DNA from: Rhynchospora pubera
Taxonomy: Eukaryota; Streptophyta; Magnoliopsida; Poales; Cyperaceae
Reading direction: 5' to 3'
DNA: 64,000 nt
Assembly: GCA_028095005.1 (NCBI GenBank)
Contig: CM051460.1
Location: 148,919,461 to 148,983,460, forward strand
This document shows positions 33,060 to 46,800 of this stretch, in pieces (the stretch's first letter is position 1; each line of letters starts with the position of its first letter). The position numbers were made by a program, and so were the translations under genes. A model generated the notes under the pieces. That model ran no database searches. It had not been told where the DNA came from and was given only the letters and a program-made list of their open reading frames with translations.

Positions 33060-33960
33060 GTTGTTGGAATGAGCCATAAGTCAACCAACACCGGTATGTT
33101 CATCTACCGGCATGAAAGATGAACAAGTTTTATACTTTGTACTTTAACAAGGTATGATCTTGGTCGCTCTTCAGAGCAACCTTTTATTTTGCAGGTATTA
33201 GAGCAGCTAGAGCTTTATGTCCCTGGAATAAAAGGAGCGTCTTGCTTTAAATAGGTCCCATAAGGCGTCTCCTCCACATAAAATTCCCTAACTCCACAAA
33301 TTCCACAGCCAAATTTCCAACTCAAAATGGTCAATTGTTGGAGTGAGCCATAAGTCAACCAACACCGGTATGTTCATCTACCGGCATGAAAGATGAACAA
33401 GTTTTGTACTTTGTACTTTAACAAAGTATTATCTTGGTCGCTCTTCAGAGCAACCTTTCATTTATTTTGCAGGTATTGGAGCAGCTGGAGCTTTATGTCC
33501 TTGGAATAAAAAGAGCGTCTTGCCTAAAAAAGGTCCCATAAGACGTTTCTTCCACATAAAATTCTCTAACTCCACAAATTCCACAGCCAAATTTCCACCT
33601 CAAAATGGTCAATTGTTGGAGTGAGCCATAAGTCAACCAACACCGGTATGCTCATCTACCGGCATGAAAGATGAATAAGTTTTGTACTTTGTACTTTAAC
33701 AATGTACGATCTTGGGTCGCCAATATGGGCAACCTTTTGCTTTTGCAGGTACAAGAAGTTGCTGGAGCTTTATGTCCTTAGGAGAAATGAAAAGAGTACC
33801 CTGCTTTAAAAGGCTATATAGGGTGTCTCTTCCACAAAATTTTCCTAACTCCACAAATTCCACAGCCAAATTTCCACCTCAAAATGGTCAATTGTTGGAG
33901 TGAGCCATAAGTCAACCAACACCGGTATGTTCATCTACCGGCATGAAAGATGAACAAGTT
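33060..33960 (+). repeat. Four tandem copies of a ~278-bp unit in the internal region
   Basis: The marker AACACCGGTATG recurs at about 33088, 33362, 33640 and 33919 (spacing 274, 278, 279). Units share CCGGCATGAAAGATGAA, ACTTTGTACTTTAACAA, GAGCTTTATGTCC and AAATGGTCAATTGTTGGAGT. The inverted copy lies at about 42470-43370. After it, 33990-34210 has shorter repeats of CCAAGGCGAAGGAACAAAT. Confidence 0.88.
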
Positions 33961-34425
33961 TTATACTTTGTACTCTAACAAGGTATGCAACAATATCCAA
34001 AACTCAAAATCAAAAACCAAGGCAAGGGAACAAATACCCAAACCAAAATAAAAAACCAAGGCGAAGGAACAAATATCCAAAACCTTAACCCAAAACAAAA
34101 ATCCAAGGCGAAGGAACAAATAACCTAAACCTTAACCCAAAATCAAAATCCAAGAAGAGTGAACAAATACCCCAAACTTTAACTCCAAAAAAAAATCTGA
34201 GGCAAAGAAACAAATGCTCTGCACCTCAATCAAACCGAAGACCATGGCGAAAGATCAAGCACCTGGAAATATGATCAAATTCAAAACTGAGAAACTTGAT
34301 CAATTGCCAAGTGAACCCATGCGACATTTCAGTTACTTTCCTTCAAAACCAGAAGAACAAAACCAAGAGAAACACACATCGGACACCAGAGCAGGTCGTT
34401 CTGAAAAACCATCACAACCTACTCT

Positions 34426-34438
34426 GGTGGGGGGCATT
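34426..34438 (+). other. Polypurine tract of the LARD-like element
   Basis: TGGTGGGGGGCAT followed by the start of LTR-b at 34439. The minus-strand equivalent (ATGCCCCCCACC) is at 41979-41990 beside LTR-c. Confidence 0.75.
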
Positions 34439-37400
34439 TGTTGTACCTTAAAAAAATGCATATAGTTAAAATGGAGAGAACAAGTATGTGTTGAAATGAA
34501 GAGTAGCCAAAAAAAAATTGTGCATTGCAAGTGAAAAGGCGCACATAATTTGCCGAAGAAAAAATAATTAATGGCCAAGACTCATAGCCCAATTCTCGCA
34601 CCCTAGGCCCACTGGTCAGATGAGTAACTCACAAAAATCAACTTAGATGGTAAGGAAAACATGCGGTTATGGAAGCAAAGAGTCAAGTATTGAAATAAAA
34701 AAATCAAGGGGTGCCAAGTCAGCCACCTCCCGCTCATTATTTTTGATAACTGCCATTTTGAAAATGGAAACCAGATGGCTTGAAATACCCATCAGCAGGG
34801 AGGGCTGATATACGCAAAAAAAAAAAGACCAGAAGAGACAAAAAAAAAGGAGGGGAGGGGACAACACAGAGAAGAAAAAAAGAGAGGTCTTTTCTGCGCA
34901 AAAAAAAAAGGAAAAACAGAGAGATTGAGAGAGCATCTATCCATTTTCTTTACAAAATTTCTGTATACAAAAAGAGAGAAAGCAAGTGTTCTGTAGAAAG
35001 AAAAAGGAAAGGTTTGTAAGAAGATGTTGCAATGAAAAATAATACAATTGTTGCCTCTTTTTATTCTGATTTATACTCATCTTTATTTATTTATTTCTAT
35101 TAATTCCTGCATCATCATCGATCTAATGGTGCATAGAAAAGTTCTTTTCTTCGAAATTCAAAATTCAGAATTGATAATCAGATCATCACTATTATATGTC
35201 TCTTAATCTTTCTTTCTGAAATATTTTGTTTTCTAAAGGAATGTGAAACTTCCACGTGCTGTTAATAAGAAGTATGACTTACTTTTTCAACTTGATCACA
35301 AATTAAAACATCAATGGAATCTCTATTGCTAATTTCTGTTTTGCAGCACGACTTCTCGGCATGGAGTTTTGTTCTAGCGCAACCACTTCAATCGAAATTT
35401 GTTTATATCACAATCTGTAGCATGCTCAGTTGTGATTTAAACAATAAGAAACCGCTTCATAAGGGATCTGCAGCATGTCTCAGTCCCTATGGAGATGGTA
35501 TGAACCTAATTGAATTGGATCTGTAGCATGCTCAGTCCATTCGATTTAGGTTGTTTGAACAACAAAGATCAAAATTCCATGCAAAGACGTCGTTATGCTG
35601 CCGAAATTTACTCAGAGAAGTCATATTTCATTTTATATTTCTGGCATAAGTTAAATCTAAAATATGTTCCTGATAATTTTCTGTTACCAGCAAAGTGCAT
35701 TCTGGACAGTACACAAAACAATTTTTATCTCACAAACGGTTAAACAGAACCAATTGAAATTTTAACTGCAGATGAAACATGATATGACACACATCCTGTA
35801 AAAATTTCAGAATTTTTGGACACTCAGATTAATTATAATGAATTTTTAAAATTAGACAGAAATTGAGTTTCAGAAAACTGTCAGCAAACCGCGCCAGTAA
35901 ATGTCTGAAAGTTTATGCCTTGAAACCCTTGAAATAAATCTCTAAAATTTCTACAAAAATTACTGTAACTGCCTCAAGATGTACAGTTTCAAATATGAAA
36001 GTTTCAAATCATAACTGCAAACAAAGAACAAATGAAAATTTAAAAACTGAACTGATGTCTGTCTGTCTCAGGAAACTGTTTCCAGAAAGTTGGCTTTGAT
36101 TGAAAATTTCGGTAAAAATACCAAATCAAGTCAGAAAAATCCATACTAGATATCAAAATTTCTCTCTTCAAGTCTAGTTTCAAATAAAACAAACCGCATG
36201 TCAAAATTCGTAACAGAACGAAAACAGTCATTGAAATAGTGACTGAAGGTCGTGTTAACTGATAAAACGGTTTTTTCAAAAATGACCCTGAAAGATCAAA
36301 CCCAAAGCCCAATGAAATAAATTCCGAAAATTCTATAAAAATGATAGTAAAAATCCTCTCTGAGTCTTCTTTCAAATGAATCTAGTTTCATAATTTTTGG
36401 TGAAACAGAGGGACCCTTTCCTAATTTTGAACTGATTAGTGGTCTGGTGGGTCCTGTCCAAAATGTACAGCCCAGAAAATTTGTAAATTGTCCAAATGTC
36501 AAAATACATTAAAATTCACATAAAACTCGAAAAATCTCAAATGAAATGTCCAAAAAACTCAGAAAATTCTGAAGATTTCAGTTTCACTGGTCATTTGATG
36601 TTAATATCTTCTAAAGATTGATCAAATCCGACTTTGATCATTTTCATCATAATGTATTGTGTGAAATTCAAATTAAATCGAAATTTCTTTAGAAATTCTA
36701 AAAGTCCGCAAAACCAAAATGAAAACGTGTGACTTCAATGTTTGAAATTTGTGGTAAAATTCTGATTTGAGTTTAAATTAACTCAAATTGACACAAATAC
36801 AAACCAAACCAAACTAAATTTCGATTTGAGTCTAATTTGACTCAAATTGTGTAAAATCCAAATCATAACTAACTTGAGTATCAAATACACTCAAGTTATC
36901 TAGAATTTAGTTTGTGGCCCCAAATTGTCTCGAACTAACATAATTTGAATCTAAATTGATTCAAATTAACAATAGTGAAACCAAATTATAATTTGAGTTC
37001 AAATTAACTCAAGTTATACCCTAAACAAGTGCCAAATAAAATCAAAAGCAGTTTAACTGGACCAAAGCCCCAGTTTGATCATAAGTTTCCCTCGTCACCT
37101 GAATCAGCGGCTCGCTTTGTATTCAGTGTACGGGTTGCAAGGTTGTTGCGCTTGAGTGACCAGTGCGGTTACACTCTTGACCCTAACTTTGCGAAGTCCT
37201 TGTTTCTGAGTCAACAATATGTTCTGTACTTAGAACCTGGTACTTCACAGGATTCGAGAACAAATAACTCAAATCCTAAATCAAGTGTCAAAAATGAGAA
37301 TAAATATCTCAATTCTAAAACAAAACGGTATTTGATCGACTAATGGACTGGTCGGTAATTTACCATTATGGTTCAAGTTAGATTTAAAATTTAAAATCTT

Positions 37401-37744
37401 AACTTACCATAAAAACCTCATGAACAAATGTCACATGCATAATCACACAACAAGTTGCATTTCACAACTATTTTAGCCTAGACACATAATTCTTCGAATC
37501 CCTTAATCAGAGGTTCTCGCGGTTATCCCCGAGGTAATTAACAGCAGGGGCTTGCGCCTGTTGGAAAGAAAGGACTCACAAAATAATAAACCTTCGTGTG
37601 AATAGAAATTCATATGAGCTCTTCTCTCTTCATTAAGAAAGGACTTATATCGAATTGTGACGCGCGGAGGGTATCTGGATAGATCTTTCCCTTTCCTGCG
37701 GATTATCAGTTTATTTCTTCCGCGGCGATAAAAAGGTCTCTACA
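34439..37744 (+). mobile_element. LTR-b (+), full length 3,306 bp
   Basis: TGTTGTACC...TCTCTACA, preceded by the polypurine tract and followed by the spacer and primer-binding site. It therefore acts as 3' LTR of the left copy and as 5' LTR of the truncated copy to its right. Confidence 0.9.
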
Positions 37745-38401
37745 GATTCTGGCACGCCCGGTGGGACATCTTTCTCCTCTCATTTTTGAGATTTAAAGAA
37801 TATAATGAATAGGCTATAGGAGTTGTGTAATTTCTTTACAAAAATGCTAACAATGGTTTGTAGAGTAATGTTTTGTAGGTAATGGTGTATGCCAAGGCCG
37901 ACTATCATGAACCTACACTAATACATGAAAGGAGGCCCCGGTGAAGCTTCAGGGGCCAAGGTGCACAAAAGACTATAAGAATTGCATTGTTCTGGGGGCA
38001 GAAAGCAACTTGGAATTCCAACCAAATTCGTGGGGGCAAGTGCCAAATTAAAGCCACTACAACCATCAATGCTGCAAAAAAATGTCAAGTCACGAAGTTA
38101 CATGCTTCGGCGAAAAAGCCTTTCTGGTATATGGAGCTGCTGGAGATTTATGTCCCAAGGAGAAATAAAAAGTGCATCATGCCTCAAAAGGCCACATAGG
38201 GTGTCTCTTCCATGAAAAATTTTCCTACCTCCACAAAATCCACTACCAAAATTCCCACATAAAAATGGTCTGTTGTTGGAATGAGCCATAAGTCAACCAA
38301 CACCGGTATGTTCATCTACCGGCATGAAAGATGAACAAGTTTTATACTTTGTACTTTAACAAGGTATGATCTTGGTCGCTCTTCAGAGCAACCTTTTATT
38401 T
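37745..38401 (+). mobile_element. Truncated internal region (+), left of the palindrome centre
   Basis: It corresponds to the first 657 bases of the internal region and stops within a tandem-repeat unit after ACCTTTTATTTT, where the sister copy continues with GCAGG. Confidence 0.9.
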
Positions 38402-38671
38402 TCCAAGTTGCTTTCTGCCCCCAGAACAATGCAATTCTTATAGTCTTTTGTGCACCTTGGCCCCTGAAGCTTCACCGGGGCCTCCTTTCATGTATTAGTG
38501 TAGGTTCATGATAGTCGGCCTTGGCATACACCATTACCTACAAAACATTACTCTACAAACCATTGTTAGCATTTTTGTAAAGAAATCACACAACTCCTAT
38601 AGCCTATACAATATATTATTCAAATCCCAAAGATGAGAGGAGAAAGAGGTCCCACCGGGCGTGCCAGAATC
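38402..38671 (-). mobile_element. Truncated internal region (-), right of the palindrome centre
   Basis: 270 bases of the inverted internal region, starting at the block that corresponds to AGCAACTTGG in the plus copies. The two sides share only two Ts at the join. Positions 38013-38401 have no partner and would form a 389-bp loop. Confidence 0.9.
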
Positions 38672-41600
38672 TGTAGAGACCTTTTTATCGCCGCGGAAGA
38701 AATAAACTGATAATCCGCAGGAAAGGGAAAGATCTATCCAGATACCCTCCGCGCGTCACAATTCGATATAAGTCCTTTCTTAATGAAGAGAGAAGAGCTC
38801 ATATGAATTTCTATTCACACGAAGGTTTATTATTTTGTGAGTCCTTTCTTTCCAACAGGCGCAAGCCCCTGCTGTTAATTACCTCGGGGATAACCGCGAG
38901 AACCTCTGATTAAGGGATTCGAAGAATTATGTGTCTAGGCTAAAATAGTTGTGAAATGCAACTTGTTGGGTGATTATGCATGTGACATTTGTTCATGAGG
39001 TTTTTATGGTAAGTTAAGATTTTAAATTTTAAATCTAACTTGAACCATAATGGTAAATTACCGACCAGTCCATTAGTCGATCAAATACCGTTTTGTTTTA
39101 GAATTGAGATATTTATTCTCATTTTTGACACTTGATTTAGGATTTGAGTTATTTGTTCTCGAATCCTGTGAAGTACCAGGTTCTAAGCACAGAACATATT
39201 GTTGACTCAGAAACAAGGACTTCGCAAAGTTAGGGTCAAGAGTGTAACCGCACTGGTCACTCAAGCGCAACAACCTTGCAACCCGTACACTGAATACAAA
39301 GCGAGCCGCTGATTCAGGTGACGAGGGAAACTTATGATCAAACTGGGGCTTTGGTCCAGTTAAACTGCTTTTGATTTTATTTGGCACTTGTTTAGGGTAT
39401 AACTTGAGTTAATTTGAACTCAAATTATAATTTGGTTTCACTATTGTTAATTTGAATCAATTTAGATTCAAATTATGTTAGTTCGAGACAATTTGGGGCC
39501 ACAAACTAAATTCTAGATAACTTGAGTGTATTTGATACTCAAGTTAGTTATGATTTGGATTTTACACAATTTGAGTCAAATTAGACTCAAATCGAAATTT
39601 AGTTTGGTTTGGTTTGTATTTGTGTCAATTTGAGTTAATTTAAACTCAAATCAGAATTTTACCACAAATTTCAAACATTGAAGTCACACGTTTTCATTTT
39701 GGTTTTGCGGACTTTTAGAATTTCTAAAGAAATTTCGATTTAATTTGAATTTCACACAATACATTATGATGAAAATGATCAAAGTCGGATTTGATCAATC
39801 TTTAGAAGATATTAACATCAAATGACCAGTGAAACTGAAATCTTCAGAATTTTCTGAGTTTTTTGGACATTTCATTTGAGATTTTTCGAGTTTTATGTGA
39901 ATTTTAATGTATTTTGACATTTGGACAATTTACAAATTTTCTGGGCTGTACATTTTGGACAGGACCCACCAGACCACTAATCAGTTCAAAATTAGGAAAG
40001 GGTCCCTCTGTTTCACCAAAAATTATGAAACTAGATTCATTTGAAAGAAGACTCAGAGAGGATTTTTACTATCATTTTTATAGAATTTTCGGAATTTATT
40101 TCATTGGGCTTTGGGTTTGATCTTTCAGGGTCATTTTTGAAAAAACCGTTTTATCAGTTAACACGACCTTCAGTCACTATTTCAATGACTGTTTTCGTTC
40201 TGTTACGAATTTTGACATGCGGTTTGTTTTATTTGAAACTAGACTTGAAGAGAGAAATTTTGATATCTAGTATGGATTTTTCTGACTTGATTTGGTATTT
40301 TTACCGAAATTTTCAATCAAAGCCAACTTTCTGGAAACAGTTTCCTGAGACAGACAGACATCAGTTCAGTTTTTAAATTTTCATTTGTTCTTTGTTTGCA
40401 GTTATGATTTGAAACTTTCAGATTTGAAACTGTACATCTTGAGGCAGTTACAGTAATTTTTGTAGAAATTTTAGAGATTTATTTCAAGGGTTTCAAGGCA
40501 TAAACTTTCAGACATTTACTGGCGCGGTTTGCTGACAGTTTTCTGAAACTCAATTTCTGTCTAATTTTAAAAATTCATTATAATTAATCTGAGTGTCCAA
40601 AAATTCTGAAATTTTTACAGGATGTGTGTCATATCATGTTTCATCTGCAGTTAAAATTTCAATTGGTTCTGTTTAACCGTTTGTGAGATAAAAATTGTTT
40701 TGTGTACTGTCCAGAATGCACTTTGCTGGTAACAGAAAATTATCAGGAACATATTTTAGATTTAACTTATGCCAGAAATATAAAATGAAATATGACTTCT
40801 CTGAGTAAATTTCGGCAGCATAACGACGTCTTTGCATGGAATTTTGATCTTTGTTGTTCAAACAACCTAAATCGAATGGACTGAGCATGCTACAGATCCA
40901 ATTCAATTAGGTTCATACCATCTCCATAGGGACTGAGACATGCTGCAGATCCCTTATGAAGCGGTTTCTTATTGTTTAAATCACAACTGAGCATGCTACA
41001 GATTGTGATATAAACAAATTTCGATTGAAGTGGTTGCGCTAGAACAAAACTCCATGCCGAGAAGTCGTGCTGCAAAACAGAAATTAGCAATAGAGATTCC
41101 ATTGATGTTTTAATTTGTGATCAAGTTGAAAAAGTAAGTCATACTTCTTATTAACAGCACGTGGAAGTTTCACATTCCTTTAGAAAACAAAATATTTCAG
41201 AAAGAAAGATTAAGAGACATATAATAGTGATGATCTGATTATCAATTCTGAATTTTGAATTTCGAAGAAAAGAACTTTTCTATGCACCATTAGATCGATG
41301 ATGATGCAGGAATTAATAGAAATAAATAAATAAAGATGAGTATAAATCAGAATAAAAAGAGGCAACAATTGTATTATTTTTCATTGCAACATCTTCTTAC
41401 AAACCTTTCCTTTTTCTTTCTACAGAACACTTGCTTTCTCTCTTTTTGTATACAGAAATTTTGTAAAGAAAATGGATAGATGCTCTCTCAATCTCTCTGT
41501 TTTTCCTTTTTTTTTTGCGCAGAAAAGACCTCTCTTTTTTTCTTCTCTGTGTTGTCCCCTCCCCTCCTTTTTTTTTGTCTCTTCTGGTCTTTTTTTTTTT

Positions 41601-41977
41601 GCGTATATCAGCCCTCCCTGCTGATGGGTATTTCAAGCCATCTGGTTTCCATTTTCAAAATGGCAGTTATCAAAAATAATGAGCGGGAGGTGGCTGACTT
41701 GGCACCCCTTGATTTTTTTATTTCAATACTTGACTCTTTGCTTCCATAACCGCATGTTTTCCTTACCATCTAAGTTGATTTTTGTGAGTTACTCATCTGA
41801 CCAGTGGGCCTAGGGTGCGAGAATTGGGCTATGAGTCTTGGCCATTAATTATTTTTTCTTCGGCAAATTATGTGCGCCTTTTCACTTGCAATGCACAATT
41901 TTTTTTTGGCTACTCTTCATTTCAACACATACTTGTTCTCTCCATTTTAACTATATGCATTTTTTTAATGTACAACA
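38672..41977 (-). mobile_element. LTR-c (-), full length 3,306 bp
   Basis: Read on the minus strand, TGTTGTACA...TCTCTACA; the ninth base differs from the other three LTRs. Nearly identical to LTR-b in the first part, but its last few hundred bases and the adjoining leader carry the LTR-a variant set (for example ATCACCCAAC). Confidence 0.9.
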
Positions 41978-43883
41978 AATGCCCCCCACCAGAGTAGGTT
42001 GTGATGGTTTTTCAGAACGACCTGCTCTGGTGTCCGATGTGTGTTTCTCTTGGTTTTGTTCTTCTGGTTTTGAAGGAAAGTAACTGAAATGTCGCATGGG
42101 TTCACTTGGCAATTGATCAAGTTTCTCAGTTTTGAATTTGATCATATTTCCAGGTGCTTGATCTTTCGCCATGGTCTTCGGTTTGATTGAGGTGCAGAGC
42201 ATTTGTTTCTTTGCCTCAGATTTTTTTTTGGAGTTAAAGTTTGGGGTATTTGTTCACTCTTCTTGGATTTTGATTTTGGGTTAAGGTTTAGGTTATTTGT
42301 TCCTTCGCCTTGGATTTTTGTTTTGGGTTAAGGTTTTGGATATTTGTTCCTTCGCCTTGGTTTTTTATTTTGGTTTGGGTATTTGTTCCCTTGCCTTGGT
42401 TTTTGATTTTGAGTTTTGGATATTGTTGCATACCTTGTTAGAGTACAAAGTATAAAACTTGTTCATCTTTCATGCCGGTAGATGAACATACCGGTGTTGG
42501 TTGACTTATGGCTCACTCCAACAATTGACCATTTTGAGGTGGAAATTTGGCTGTGGAATTTGTGGAGTTAGGAAAATTTTGTGGAAGAGACACCCTATAT
42601 AGCCTTTTAAAGCAGGGTACTCTTTTCATTTCTCCTAAGGACATAAAGCTCCAGCAACTTCTTGTACCTGCAAAAGCAAAAGGTTGCCCATATTGGCGAC
42701 CCAAGATCGTACATTGTTAAAGTACAAAGTACAAAACTTATTCATCTTTCATGCCGGTAGATGAGCATACCGGTGTTGGTTGACTTATGGCTCACTCCAA
42801 CAATTGACCATTTTGAGATGGAAATTTGGCTGTGGAATTTGTGGAGTTAGAGAATTTTATGTGGAAGAAACGTCTTATGGGACCTTTTTTAGGCAAGACG
42901 CTCTTTTTATTCCAAGGACATAAAGCTCCAGCTGCTCCAATACCTGCAAAATAAATGAAAGGTTGCTCTGAAGAGCGACCAAGATAATACTTTGTTAAAG
43001 TACAAAGTACAAAACTTGTTCATCTTTCATGCCGGTAGATGAACATACCGGTGTTGGTTGACTTATGGCTCACTCCAACAATTGACCATTTTGAGTTGGA
43101 AATTTGGCTGTGGAATTTGTGGAGTTAGGGAATTTTATGTGGAGGAGACGCCTTATGGGACCTATTTAAAGCAAGACGCTCCTTTTATTCCAGGGACATA
43201 AAGCTCTAGCTGCTCTAATACCTGCAAAATAAAAGGTTGCTCTGAAGAGCGACCAAGATCATACCTTGTTAAAGTACAAAGTATAAAACTTGTTCATCTT
43301 TCATGCCGGTAGATGAACATACCGGTGTTGGTTGACTTATGGCTCATTCCAACAACAGACCATTTTTATGTGGGAATTTTGGTAGTGGATTTTGTGGAGG
43401 TAGGAAAATTTTTCATGGAAGAGACACCCTATGTGGCCTTTTGAGGCATGATGCACTTTTTATTTCTCCTTGGGACATAAATCTCCAGCAGCTCCATATA
43501 CCAGAAAGGCTTTTTCGCCGAAGCATGTAACTTCGTGACTTGACATTTTTTTGCAGCATTGATGGTTGTAGTGGCTTTAATTTGGCACTTGCCCCCACGA
43601 ATTTGGTTGGAATTCCAAGTTGCTTTCTGCCCCCAGAACAATGCAATTCTTATAGTCTTTTGTGCACCTTGGCCCCTGAAGCTTCACCGGGGCCTCCTTT
43701 CATGTATTAGTGTAGGTTCATGATAGTCGGCCTTGGCATACACCATTACCTACAAAACATTACTCTACAAACCATTGTTAGCATTTTTGTAAAGAAATTA
43801 CACAACTCCTATAGCCTATTCATTATATTCTTTAAATCTCAAAAATGAGAGGAGAAAGATGTCCCACCGGGCGTGCCAGAATC
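41978..43883 (-). mobile_element. Internal region (-), full copy
   Basis: Inverted counterpart of 32534-34438 with the same primer-binding site, four tandem repeats and polypurine tract, and only scattered base differences. No protein domain recognised. Confidence 0.9.
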
Positions 43884-46800
43884 TGTAGAGACCTTTTTAT
43901 CGCCGCGGAAGAAATAAACTGATAATCCGCAGGAAAGGGAAAGATCTATCCAGATACCCTCCGCGCGTCACAATTCGATATAAGTCCTTTCTTAATGAAG
44001 AGAGAAGAGCTCATATGAATTTCTATTCACACGAAGGTTTATTATTTTGTGAGTCCTTTCTTTCCAACAGGCGCAAGCCCCTGCTGTTAATTACCTCGGG
44101 GATAACCGCGAGAACCTCTGATTAAGGGATTCGAAGAATTATGTGTCTAGGCTAAAATAGTTGTGAAATGCAACTTGTTGTGTGATTATGCATGTGACAT
44201 TTGTTCATGAGGTTTTTATGGTAAGTTAAGATTTTAAATTTTAAATCTAACTTGAACCATAATGGTAAATTACCGACCAGTCCATTAGTCGATCAAATAC
44301 CGTTTTGTTTTAGAATTGAGATATTTATTCTCATTTTTGACACTTGATTTAGGATTTGAGTTATTTGTTCTCGAATCCTGTGAAGTACCAGGTTCTAAGT
44401 ACAGAACATATTGTTGACTCAGAAACAAGGACTTCGCAAAGTTAGGGTCAAGAGTGTAACCGCACTGGTCACTCAAGCGCAACAACCTTGCAACCCGTAC
44501 ACTGAATACAAAGCGAGCCGCTGATTCAGGTGACGAGGGAAACTTATGATCAAACTGGGGCTTTGGTCCAGTTAAACTGCTTTTGATTTTATTTGGCACT
44601 TGTTTAGGGTATAACTTGAGTTAATTTGAACTCAAATTATAATTTGGTTTCACTATTGTTAATTTGAATCAATTTAGATTCAAATTATGTTAGTTCGAGA
44701 CAATTTGGGGCCACAAACTAAATTCTAGATAACTTGAGTGTATTTGATACTCAAGTTAGTTATGATTTGGATTTTACACAATTTGAGTCAAATTAGACTC
44801 AAATCGAAATTTAGTTTGGTTTGGTTTGTATTTGTGTCAATTTGAGTTAATTTAAACTCAAATCAGAATTTTACCACAAATTTCAAACATTGAAGTCACA
44901 CGTTTTCATTTTGGTTTTGCGGACTTTTAGAATTTCTAAAGAAATTTCGATTTAATTTGAATTTCACACAATACATTATGATGAAAATGATCAAAGTCGG
45001 ATTTGATCAATCTTTAGAAGATATTAACATCAAATGACCAGTGAAACTGAAATCTTCAGAATTTTCTGAGTTTTTTGGACATTTCATTTGAGATTTTTCG
45101 AGTTTTATGTGAATTTTAATGTATTTTGACATTTGGACAATTTACAAATTTTCTGGGCTGTACATTTTGGACAGGACCCACCAGACCACTAATCAGTTCA
45201 AAATTAGGAAAGGGTCCCTCTGTTTCACCAAAAATTATGAAACTAGATTCATTTGAAAGAAGACTCAGAGAGGATTTTTACTATCATTTTTATAGAATTT
45301 TCGGAATTTATTTCATTGGGCTTTGGGTTTGATCTTTCAGGGTCATTTTTGAAAAAACCGTTTTATCAGTTAACACGACCTTCAGTCACTATTTCAATGA
45401 CTGTTTTCGTTCTGTTACGAATTTTGACATGCGGTTTGTTTTATTTGAAACTAGACTTGAAGAGAGAAATTTTGATATCTAGTATGGATTTTTCTGACTT
45501 GATTTGGTATTTTTACCGAAATTTTCAATCAAAGCCAACTTTCTGGAAACAGTTTCCTGAGACAGACAGACATCAGTTCAGTTTTTAAATTTTCATTTGT
45601 TCTTTGTTTGCAGTTATGATTTGAAACTTTCAGATTTGAAACTGTACATCTTGAGGCAGTTACAGTAATTTTTGTAGAAATTTTAGAGATTTATTTCAAG
45701 GGTTTCAAGGCATAAACTTTCAGACATTTACTGGCGCGGTTTGCTGACAGTTTTCTGAAACTCAATTTCTGTCTAATTTTAAAAATTCATTATAATTAAT
45801 CTGAGTGTCCAAAAATTCTGAAATTTTTACAGGATGTGTGTCATATCATGTTTCATCTGCAGTTAAAATTTCAATTGGTTCTGTTTAACCGTTTGTGAGA
45901 TAAAAATTGTTTTGTGTACTGTCCAGAATGCACTTTGCTGGTAACAGAAAATTATCAGGAACATATTTTAGATTTAACTTATGCCAGAAATATAAAATGA
46001 AATATGACTTCTCTGAGTAAATTTCGGCAGCATAACGACGTCTTTGCATGGAATTTTGATCTTTGTTGTTCAAACAACCTAAATCGAATGGACTGAGCAT
46101 GCTACAGATCCAATTCAATTAGGTTCATACCATCTCCATAGGGACTGAGACATGCTGCAGATCCCTTATGAAGCGGTTTCTTATTGTTTAAATCACAACT
46201 GAGCATGCTACAGATTGTGATATAAACAAATTTCGATTGAAGTGGTTGCGCTAGAACAAAACTCCATGCCGAGAAGTCGTGCTGCAAAACAGAAATTAGC
46301 AATAGAGATTCCATTGATGTTTTAATTTGTGATCAAGTTGAAAAAGTAAGTCATACTTCTTATTAACAGCACGTGGAAGTTTCACATTCCTTTAGAAAAC
46401 AAAATATTTCAGAAAGAAAGATTAAGAGACATATAATAGTGATGATCTGATTATCAATTCTGAATTTTGAATTTCGAAGAAAAGAACTTTTCTATGCACC
46501 ATTAGATCGATGATGATGCAGGAATTAATAGAAATAAATAAATAAAGATGAGTATAAATCAGAATAAAAAGAGGCAACAATTGTATTATTTTTCATTGCA
46601 ACATCTTCTTACAAACCTTTCCTTTTTCTTTCTACAGAACACTTGCTTTCTCTCTTTTTGTATACAGAAATTTTGTAAAGAAAATGGATAGATGCTCTCT
46701 CAATCTCTCTGTTTTTCCTTTTTTTTTGCGCAGAAAAGACCTCTCTTTTTTTCTTCTCTGTGTTGTCCCCTCCCCTCCTTTTTTTTTTGTCTCTTCTGGT

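Larger units (their letters stand above)
32534..34438 (+). mobile_element. Internal region of the LARD-like element, plus copy
   Basis: It begins with a 5-bp spacer and the primer-binding site and ends with a polypurine tract. No gag, protease, RT or integrase motif was found in any frame. The short ORFs (for example 32771-33004) have no recognisable domain. It contains the tandem repeats listed at 33060-33960. Confidence 0.85.

Noticed and set aside
34214..34465. 83-codon ORF near the polypurine tract as a possible gag remnant
   Set aside because: No gag or zinc-knuckle pattern, and it runs into the 3' LTR.
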